DNA of 5,722 bases, from the NCBI GenBank assembly GCA_018813085.1, contig JAHJCI010000083.1:1-5722 (forward strand), written 5' to 3'. Position 1 is the first letter of the stretch, and every line of letters starts with the position of its first letter. The position numbers were made by a program, and so were the translations under genes. Origin of the DNA: Candidatus Omnitrophota bacterium. GTDB taxonomy: Bacteria > Omnitrophota > Gorgyraeia > Gygaellales > JAHJCI01. This document shows, piece by piece, positions 1 to 4,046 of this stretch. The notes under the pieces are model-generated. The model did no database searches. It was not told where the DNA came from and saw only the letters and a list, made by a program, of their open reading frames with translations.

Positions 1-267
1 AATTTCCTGTGAGGCTATAAAATTAACTCCCGCCTGTATGGAAAAGGCTTTCAGGATATCTTTCAAGCTGACATCCTTAAAATCCATTGAAATAGTCTTG
101 CTGGCGTCAAGGAAGGAATAGGCCTGCGGAGTCTCTGAGGCGCTTGCCTCAGAGATAAAAAAACCGGATATTAAAATATAAAATACCAATAAGAAAGACA
201 GAAATTCCAATGAGAGAATCTTACTCTTCCAATTTTTACCTAACCGGAGATTTTTTATACTATTCAT
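1..267 (-). CDS. pilQ: Secretin N-terminus (PilQ/GspD-like), cut by window edge
   Basis: This is the first 89 codons of an outer-membrane secretin, the multimeric channel through which a type IV pilus or type II pseudopilus passes; the rest lies beyond base 1. Residues 17-40 are a hydrophobic export signal with a plausible signal peptidase I site after the ASA at 41-43. Residues 59-89 (ISMDFKDVSLKDILKAF, then QAGVNFIAS) match the start of the secretin/STN N-domain, whose family pattern is a hydrophobic-strand 'DF.D..L.DIL...A...G.N' motif. The ATG at 267 is chosen because AAGGAGG lies 6 bases upstream and because it overlaps the TGA of the preceding PilP-like gene (ATGA), implying translational coupling. 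Its position after PilM-N, PilO and PilP favours PilQ over GspD, but the pore domain is not visible. A strong hairpin lies over codons 38-46. Confidence 0.82.
   Translation of the reverse strand, partial: MNSIKNLRLGKNWKSKILSLEFLSFLLVFYILISGFFISEASASETPQAYSFLDASKTISMDFKDVSLKDILKAFSIQAGVNFIASQEI
132..155 (-). repeat. Perfect 10-bp hairpin inside the secretin coding region
   Basis: TCTCTGAGGC (132-141) and GCCTCAGAGA (146-155) are exact inverted copies around a 4-base loop. In the mRNA the loop is AAGC. It covers codons 38-46, at the predicted signal peptide cleavage site. On the minus strand a run of seven T comes before it, not after, so it is not a terminator for this operon. Confidence 0.65.
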
Positions 268-791
268 TTGCTTCCTCCTTTTATTTTTTGTAATTCTACA
301 GCCGCGGCCGCGGGCGAAGGTATCTTTTCCACTTCGCCCTGATAAATTATGGTCACTCCTTCATTATCAATATCAATAATTTTAACATCTTCTAACATGT
401 CATCTTTCTGCTTTATTTTAATCACCTCACCTTTTTTTACTACCTCATTGTTAATAATGACAAGGGGTGTATCGCAATTCCAAATTATACCCTGTACCCT
501 AAGTGAAAGTACTTTGGAAATTTCACGCTTCGTTTCAACTATTATTTCCTCGGCTTCTTCTTCTTCTACTGTTTCAGTAAAGACTTGAGGAGACAAAGGG
601 TCGCGTAAATTATCTGCGGTGAAAACCGGAATTTGCCTTCTAATAATTCCCAATTCATCCGTATTTTCTCCAAAAGCAAATTGAGAAGAAACTAAAGCTG
701 AGCAGAATAAAATACTCAGAGAAAATAATATAAAAACGAATAAATGCTTAGATATTTTAAAAGAATAATTATTCATATTTAATCTTATCAT
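264..791 (-). CDS. PilP-like pilus assembly / secretin-docking protein
   Basis: A 175-residue envelope protein, probably the PilP/GspC-type link between the inner-membrane PilN/PilO complex and the secretin. Residues 15-40 are a hydrophobic signal or membrane anchor. The SILFC stretch is a poor lipobox because Phe precedes the Cys, so it may be anchored by the helix and not by lipid as classical PilP is. RDPLSP at 63-68 resembles the 'RDPF.P' motif before the PilP/GspC homology region. A very acidic linker follows (74-82), then a small beta domain at about 95-156 (LRVQGIIW, PLVIINNEVVKKGEVI, GVTIIYQGEVEKI) of the PilP/GspC type. The ATG at 791 overlaps the TGA of the PilO-like gene (ATGA); codon 6 is an alternative Met. 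No good ribosome binding site is seen, so coupling to the upstream gene is likely. The assignment rests on motif pattern and gene order. Confidence 0.72.
   Translation of the reverse strand: MIRLNMNNYSFKISKHLFVFILFSLSILFCSALVSSQFAFGENTDELGIIRRQIPVFTADNLRDPLSPQVFTETVEEEEAEEIIVETKREISKVLSLRVQGIIWNCDTPLVIINNEVVKKGEVIKIKQKDDMLEDVKIIDIDNEGVTIIYQGEVEKIPSPAAAAVELQKIKGGSK
274..280 (-). promoter_or_regulatory. Ribosome binding site of the secretin gene
   Basis: AAGGAGG lies 6 bases before the ATG at 267, inside the last codons of the PilP-like gene. It is the strongest Shine-Dalgarno sequence in the left operon. The secretin may therefore initiate independently as well as by coupling through the ATGA overlap, which would fit the higher copy number a secretin ring needs (inference). 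Confidence 0.8.
312..339 (-). repeat. 8-bp inverted repeat near the 3' end of the PilP-like gene
   Basis: GGGCGAAG (312-319) and CTTCGCCC (332-339) are perfect inverted copies around a 12-base loop, about 30 to 60 bases before the secretin ribosome binding site. Next to it is a run of Ala codons containing GCGGCCGC (304-311), making a local GC-rich patch. It may fold in the mRNA upstream of the secretin start. Confidence 0.4.
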
Positions 792-1330
792 CTTTTAAAG
801 AAAATCTCGCTAATGGTTAGATCTACGCGTAATTTATCCGGCTTGGTAATTTCTCCAGCAGTTCCGGAAGAGAAAATCGCTAAACGGCATGATTCGATGC
901 TAAGCATGGTATGACCACCTTCCAGCTCGCTGATAAAATGCCCTAATTTAGCATAATCATTCACCTGAATAATCAATTCGAAAAGATTCCTGCCGTACGT
1001 GGCTTCATCTTCCCTCAAATCCCATCCTATGCGTTCAAGCGGCTTCAAAGAAATAATCTTAACGCCTTCGGTTTGAGCAAGTCCTATAATCGTATTTAAG
1101 ATTTTCCTCGAGTCCCTCTGCGTGAATGCCGATTTGTAATAGTCAATTTTCTTATTTAACTTCCCTGCCTCATTGAGTATCGAATTCTTTTTAAACTCTT
1201 CTTCCTGCATATGAATTAATTCTTTAATTTCATTATTTTGTCTAGTATTGATTTTCATTCCAATCAAAGCAGCTACGATTAACACTATCATACTGATAAA
1301 CGGGCTTAAGTTAATTTTTTTGATTTCCAT
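788..1330 (-). CDS. pilO: PilO/GspM-like inner-membrane alignment protein
   Basis: A 180-residue bitopic membrane protein fitting PilO (GspM in type II secretion), the partner of PilN in the inner-membrane alignment subcomplex. Residues 1-9 are a short cytoplasmic tail, 10-27 a transmembrane helix (FISMIVLIVAALIGM), and 28-65 a charged helix likely to form coiled coil. Residues 75-180 look like the ferredoxin-like periplasmic domain: helix around 76-88, strand KIISLKP (91-97), strand FELIIQV, helix DYAKLGHFISELEGG (125-139), strand TMLSIESCRL, and a final strand LRVDLTISEIFF. This order and the length match PilO. The start at 1330 is 1 base after the PilM-N stop, with a weak AGAGAG 10 bases upstream. 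Its stop overlaps the next start by 4 bases. Family assignment is by topology and context; sequence conservation in PilO is low. Confidence 0.75.
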   Translation of the reverse strand: MEIKKINLSPFISMIVLIVAALIGMKINTRQNNEIKELIHMQEEEFKKNSILNEAGKLNKKIDYYKSAFTQRDSRKILNTIIGLAQTEGVKIISLKPLERIGWDLREDEATYGRNLFELIIQVNDYAKLGHFISELEGGHTMLSIESCRLAIFSSGTAGEITKPDKLRVDLTISEIFFKR

Positions 1331-1331
1331 C

Positions 1332-2924
1332 TTATTTAATCTCTCTGCGGCATAAGATCGTAAATTTTGTCGCTTCTAATTCAATTTTTCTCAATGTAAA
1401 CGTCTCCATAGAGACAACTTCTATATCTTCAAAAATATTACTGAAGTTGGGAGCGCTGCGCAGGCCTAAAACAATATCGCTTACAGCTGCGAATTCTTTT
1501 TCGGGATTCTCTAAAACTACTATACCCTCAAAGTTCAATTCAATGGTCTTCTTAGCATTTCTAAATTGAATACTTGTTAACCAGGCGCCCCTTGGCATGA
1601 CTTTCGGCAGAAGATTAAGTACTTCTGTAAAATAAACACGCCCGGATACTATCCCCTCCATGATATTGACCTTATTAAGCAGATTTTCTTGAAAACCTGT
1701 GATAGCTGACAAGCTGCTTTCAGGGACAATCCCTTCTACTTTGGGCTGCATTATCTTAATTAATTCTATATCCTTCTCTAAGGGTATTTTTCTATAAATG
1801 CCCCACATAAAGACAACGCCTATAATCAACAAAGCCATTATAATTACTTTTGGGCTTACTTTAAAATCACTAAGCGATATCGGAAATGCCTGAAGCGAAA
1901 ACCCTTTAACATGCTCTTTCTTGACGGCAGGCTTAAGCAGGTCAATCGGGAAACGTAGCTTAACCCTTGCGCCAATTGCAGCGGAATATGATTTAGCCAA
2001 AGCGCAACTTGTAGGCAAATTTTCGCTTATCAATTTAGATAAGTCTACATCTACCACCGATAATCCTAAATCCTTAATCATGCCTGTTATTTCTGCCTGT
2101 AAATGCAGGTCGCTTAAAACAACTACCTTTTCCAGCGGCTTAGTCGGAAATTTACGGCGGAAGAAATCCAAAGAAATACGCATCTCGCTCTTTAGTCTTT
2201 CAAGAAAGATTATTTTTGCCGTAGAAGTCAATTTTTTTATTTTCCCGTTTGAAATTTCTTCTGCAGTGGATCTACTTTCTGACATAGGGATTAAGCTGAT
2301 ATCGCGGCTAAAAAACGGGAAACCATTCTGATAAACTAAAAAGTTAGTTTCTTCTTCTAATCCAACGCTGAGTAAACCTAAACACCCTTTATCTTTCTCG
2401 CCGATCAAATTAAGAATACGGAAAAGACTAAAGCCTGCGTATTCAATAAACTTCGGCTGCATATGTAATTGTTTAAAGATAGCTAGATAACTGTTCAGCA
2501 TATCTTTTTTTATTCCTACGAATAATACCAGGATTTTTTTATTCTTTTGGTCTTTATAAAGCTTAAAATCAAAAACAAGCTCTTCAATTAGAAAAGGAAT
2601 ATATTTCTTGGCTTCAAAAGCGATTGCCCCGTATTCTAATTCTTTCCTAGATAAGAAAATAGGTAATTCAAAGGTACGTATAATTAAGTCTTCACCGGCA
2701 AGCGTAATATTTACATAGTCCGGAGAAAGGTCGTTTTTCACAAAATCGTCCCTTAAGGCCGCAACTATCTTGAACTTATCAGGTAATCTCTGTTCAGCGC
2801 CTAAGGCAGTAATCCTTGAATGGGGTATGATAATATTAGAAACAGCCTTTTTACGCTTAACCTCGGTAATGCTGATTACCTCAGTCCCAAAATAAATACC
2901 AAAATCCGATGTTTGTCTTTTCAT
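1332..2924 (-). CDS. pilM: PilM-PilN fusion protein (GspL-like architecture)
   Basis: A 530-residue protein joining an actin-like PilM domain to a membrane-anchored PilN domain. Residues 7-320 are PilM-like: FGIYFG (8-13) is the phosphate-1 position, FEAKKYIPFLIEELVFDF (103-120) is the hallmark PilM 'EA..YIP....V..DF' segment, the second phosphate region is around 183-193, and SAAIGA at 314-319 is near the adenosine motif. PIDLLKP (326-332) resembles the INLLP peptide at the N-terminus of free-standing PilN. Residues 359-376 form one transmembrane helix, and 425-530 are the PilN-type periplasmic fold (YFTEVLNLLPKVMPRGAWLT is typical). The usual Asp of GxDxG is Tyr11 and that of DxG is Ser186, so ATP binding is doubtful. 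The start is supported by AGGAAG 4 bases upstream. It lies 12 bases after the HTH gene. GspL is the alternative name, but the gene order is that of pilMNOP. Confidence 0.85.
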   Translation of the reverse strand: MKRQTSDFGIYFGTEVISITEVKRKKAVSNIIIPHSRITALGAEQRLPDKFKIVAALRDDFVKNDLSPDYVNITLAGEDLIIRTFELPIFLSRKELEYGAIAFEAKKYIPFLIEELVFDFKLYKDQKNKKILVLFVGIKKDMLNSYLAIFKQLHMQPKFIEYAGFSLFRILNLIGEKDKGCLGLLSVGLEEETNFLVYQNGFPFFSRDISLIPMSESRSTAEEISNGKIKKLTSTAKIIFLERLKSEMRISLDFFRRKFPTKPLEKVVVLSDLHLQAEITGMIKDLGLSVVDVDLSKLISENLPTSCALAKSYSAAIGARVKLRFPIDLLKPAVKKEHVKGFSLQAFPISLSDFKVSPKVIIMALLIIGVVFMWGIYRKIPLEKDIELIKIMQPKVEGIVPESSLSAITGFQENLLNKVNIMEGIVSGRVYFTEVLNLLPKVMPRGAWLTSIQFRNAKKTIELNFEGIVVLENPEKEFAAVSDIVLGLRSAPNFSNIFEDIEVVSMETFTLRKIELEATKFTILCRREIK

Positions 2925-2936
2925 AATTCTTCCTGG

Positions 2937-3110
2937 CTAGCGCCTCTTAGTTTTTAACCATTTATCAATGTCTCGTTTATCAAAACGCCATACCCCACCT
3001 ATTTTTAATCCGGATATTTTACTCTGATGCAGCCAATTATAAATAGTCTGCCTCTTCAGTCTTAAATAATCGGCAAGTTCATCAATATCCATCAGTTTAT
3101 TCTTAAACAT
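2937..3110 (-). CDS. Small MerR/excisionase-type HTH DNA-binding protein (57 aa)
   Basis: This short gene begins MFKNKLMDIDELADYL. The pattern is that of HTH_17/excisionase-family domains: an N-terminal strand-helix (MDIDELADYLRL), recognition region (RQTIYNWLHQ), then the wing (GLKIGGVWRF) and closing helix (DKRDIDKWLKTKRR). It is a single winged HTH with no effector or dimerisation domain, the format of BldC, TorI and Xis proteins that bind DNA as cooperative head-to-tail multimers. The ATG at 3110 is preceded directly by an in-frame TAG, which fixes the upstream limit; Met7 is an alternative. The ribosome binding site is weak. It is 12 bases upstream of the PilM-N fusion and so probably the first gene of the pilus operon. 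A likely role is control of this operon through the repeats upstream; that is inference. Confidence 0.85.
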   Translation of the reverse strand: MFKNKLMDIDELADYLRLKRQTIYNWLHQSKISGLKIGGVWRFDKRDIDKWLKTKRR

Positions 3111-3114
3111 CTAT

Positions 3115-3141
3115 TTACTTTAAATTATTTAGATTTACTTA
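3115..3141 (-). repeat. Promoter-proximal array of three heptamers at 10-base spacing
   Basis: On the plus strand the heptamers are TTACTTT (3115-3121), TTATTTA (3125-3131) and TTACTTA (3135-3141), each starting exactly 10 bases after the last. In gene orientation the unit is TAAGTAA. The array lies between the predicted transcription start (about 3150) and the HTH start codon, a position where bound protein would block transcription. It is probably an operator, perhaps for the adjacent HTH protein (inference). Confidence 0.6.
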
Positions 3142-3157
3142 TTTCATTGTTTTCTTA

Positions 3158-3185
3158 ATTAAAACATATTTTTTTACATTGTCAA
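3158..3185 (-). promoter_or_regulatory. Predicted sigma70-type promoter of the HTH-pilMNOPQ operon
   Basis: On the minus strand a perfect TTGACA (3185-3180) is followed, after 16 bases, by TTTAAT (3163-3158), a 5/6 match to the -10 consensus. Transcription would begin near 3150, leaving a leader of about 40 bases before the HTH start codon. The region is very AT-rich, which weakens the -10 call, but the exact -35 and the correct orientation support it. Repeat arrays lie on both sides of it. Confidence 0.6.
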
Positions 3186-3204
3186 GCATTTTTTTATAAT
3201 ATTT

Positions 3205-3220
3205 TTACTTAAAATACTTT
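3205..3220 (-). repeat. Single TTACTTA heptamer plus degenerate copy
   Basis: An exact TTACTTA at 3205-3211 (plus strand) is followed 9 bases later by the looser copy ATACTTT (3214-3220). It lies about 20 bases upstream of the predicted -35 element, and its start is 70 bases from the last copy of the proximal array, a whole number of 10-base steps. It may be an intermediate binding site between the two arrays. Confidence 0.4.
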
Positions 3221-3259
3221 TAATTAAAAAGCTCGTCGATAAATCATATAGTGATAACA

Positions 3260-3286
3260 TTACTTAGATTTACTTATTCTTACTTA
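3260..3286 (-). repeat. Distal array of three perfect TTACTTA heptamers at 10-base spacing
   Basis: TTACTTA occurs at 3260-3266, 3270-3276 and 3280-3286 on the plus strand, with exact 10-base periodicity. The first two copies and their spacer contain a 15-base stretch (3264-3278, TTAGATTTACTTATT) identical to 3129-3143 in the proximal array. The array is about 75 bases upstream of the predicted -35 of the HTH operon. The 10-base period puts all copies on one face of the DNA helix, as expected for a cooperatively bound protein. Confidence 0.65.
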
Positions 3287-3348
3287 AATGATATACAATT
3301 ATAAATTGTTATTAAATTTTGTTTTAATTAATTGTAGAGATTAAATCT

Positions 3349-3732
3349 TTAGGAGACTTCAGCTGTTTCGGGAGAATAATTTGTTACGCGGGCACTGACA
3401 GGAATAGTTGCACCACCAGTATTAGGACCAATGGTTATATTTACCTGAAAGGGAATATCGTCATCTTCAACATCGCAGGTTGCCTCATTACATAATGTCT
3501 TTGTAATAGTAGAGCCTATGCTGGGGGTCCAGCCGGCAGCGCCAATTCTTAACATTTCCAAAGCATAGTTTACTCCTGCCTGGCAAGCATATAAAGCTTG
3601 AATCCTTTCAATCTGATGGTGTGTAAATCTTGACTGGGTGAAGATTGAACGTAAACCAATACTAGCTAATATAACCACAACCATAACTACAGCTAACACT
3701 ATTAAGAAGGTAATTCCTTTATCCGATTTCAT
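3349..3732 (-). CDS. PilX/GspK-like minor pseudopilin
   Basis: A 127-residue prepilin-like protein. MKSDKG is a six-residue leader ending in the Gly expected before prepilin peptidase cleavage. It is followed by a hydrophobic helix (ITFLIVLAVVMVVVILASIG, 7-26) and the amphipathic segment RSIFTQSRFTHHQIERIQALYACQAG. The YACQAGVNYALEML stretch (48-61) matches the 'A.yaAeAGl.yAl..L' pattern of PilX_N and GspK proteins. Position +5 after cleavage is Ile, not Glu, a feature of GspK-type tip pseudopilins. The rest is a short globular domain; Cys81 and Cys86 could form a disulfide. It is much shorter than GspK (about 300 residues). The start overlaps the winged-helix gene stop (ATGA) and has no clear ribosome binding site, so translation is probably coupled. 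It could be a fibre-tip or minor pilin; the exact class is uncertain. Confidence 0.75.
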   Translation of the reverse strand: MKSDKGITFLIVLAVVMVVVILASIGLRSIFTQSRFTHHQIERIQALYACQAGVNYALEMLRIGAAGWTPSIGSTITKTLCNEATCDVEDDDIPFQVNITIGPNTGGATIPVSARVTNYSPETAEVS

Positions 3733-3944
3733 ACTTTGTTAAGGTTTCTGCGTAATGAAAGAACGTAATTATCTCCTCGCTCCTGTAGAATCACATGGCC
3801 TTCTCTTGCCAACCAACCCAGGCTCATGAGAATAATATCCTTGGGTTTATCTATCTGCTCCAGTAAGGTAGAAAGAGTTGTCTGGCTGTTTTCATCCAGA
3901 AAATGCCATATTTCACCGGCTACAATGCCAATTTTAGTAATCAT
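3729..3944 (-). CDS. Winged-helix protein, DUF2582 type (71 aa)
   Basis: A small winged helix-turn-helix protein. IGIVAGEIWHFLDEN (5-19) and the LGWLAREGHVILQERGDNYVL region (42-62) match the DUF2582 pattern 'iG..AG.IW..L......l..L.......d..l.lalGWLARE.KI'. These proteins are one winged-helix domain with no sensor and are found in many AT-rich and anaerobic diderm bacteria; their DNA targets are unknown. The ATG at 3944 is supported by AAAGGAG 9 bases upstream; an ATG 7 bases earlier is in another frame and stops after a few codons. A near-consensus promoter lies just upstream. Its last codon overlaps the start of the pseudopilin gene by 4 bases, so the two are made together, which hints at a role in regulating pilus or secretion genes (inference). 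Confidence 0.85.
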   Translation of the reverse strand: MITKIGIVAGEIWHFLDENSQTTLSTLLEQIDKPKDIILMSLGWLAREGHVILQERGDNYVLSLRRNLNKV

Positions 3945-3953
3945 TGCGCATCA

Positions 3954-3960
3954 CTCCTTT
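3954..3960 (-). promoter_or_regulatory. Ribosome binding site of the winged-helix gene
   Basis: AAAGGAG lies 9 bases before the ATG at 3944 and decides this start over the out-of-frame ATG at 3951. It begins only about 5 bases past the -10 element, so the mRNA leader would consist almost only of the Shine-Dalgarno sequence. Confidence 0.75.
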
Positions 3961-3965
3961 AGATA

Positions 3966-3994
3966 AGTATAAAAATAAATTTCTCCGCTGTCAA
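3966..3994 (-). promoter_or_regulatory. Near-consensus promoter of the winged-helix/pseudopilin unit
   Basis: On the minus strand TTGACA (3994-3989) is separated by 17 bases from TATACT (3971-3966), a 5/6 match to TATAAT. Spacing is optimal, and the promoter lies in the gap after the propeller gene stop, facing the winged-helix gene. Start of transcription is predicted near 3959-3960. This suggests the winged-helix/pseudopilin pair is a transcription unit separate from the propeller gene. Confidence 0.75.
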
Positions 3995-4042
3995 GGAAAA
4001 TTTACTGAACATCGAACCTAAAAATTCTTCCTTGGTCAGTAA
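3992..4042 (-). repeat. Two interleaved inverted repeats downstream of the propeller gene
   Basis: Pair A is CAAGGAA (3992-3998) with TTCCTTG (4028-4034), extendable by two base pairs. Pair B is TTACTGA (4002-4008) with TCAGTAA (4036-4042). They interleave, so the hairpins exclude each other or form a pseudoknot. There is no T-run after either, so this is not a standard terminator. One arm of pair A overlaps the -35 of the next promoter, which would also suit an operator. Confidence 0.35.
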
Positions 4043-4046
4043 TCTG

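Larger units (their letters stand above)
3111..3348. other. AT-rich intergenic control region
   Basis: This 238-base gap separates the minor pseudopilin gene from the HTH gene. It holds the HTH operon promoter, the TTACTTA repeats, and three copies of the palindrome TTAATTAA (3155-3162, 3220-3227, 3324-3331), the first overlapping the -10 region. No GC-rich stem followed by a T-run is seen after the pseudopilin stop, only weak AT-only palindromes such as ACAATT/AATTGT around 3295-3309. A clear intrinsic terminator is therefore absent and read-through into the pil operon is possible. Confidence 0.6.

Noticed and set aside
132..170. Programmed -1 frameshift site: T-run followed by the 10-bp hairpin in the secretin gene
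   Set aside because: The stem starts about one base after the slippery run, too close for usual sites, and the -1 frame meets a stop after about 30 codons with no sensible product.
349..588. Plus-strand open frame of 79 codons
   Set aside because: It is the complement of the PilP-like gene, shows Ser/Thr-rich low-complexity translation, and has no domain pattern.
1921..2331. Plus-strand open frame of 136 codons
   Set aside because: It lies antisense to the conserved PilM region, has no recognisable motif, and no other plus-strand gene exists here.
3173..3200. Plus-strand promoter-like pair TTTACA-N16-TATAAT
   Set aside because: It points away from the HTH gene towards the antisense of the pseudopilin, where no plus-strand gene follows. 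The AT-rich region readily yields such matches.
2937..3286. Phage integration module (Xis gene with attachment-site-like repeats)
   Set aside because: No integrase, tRNA or other phage gene is nearby, and the HTH gene is packed into a pilus operon, so a transcriptional role is more likely.
3115..3286. CRISPR array
   Set aside because: The repeats are 7 bases at 10-base spacing, far too short for repeats with spacers, and there are no cas genes.
3295..3345. Intrinsic terminator after the pseudopilin gene
   Set aside because: Only AT-only short palindromes occur, without a GC stem or a following T-run in the direction of transcription.
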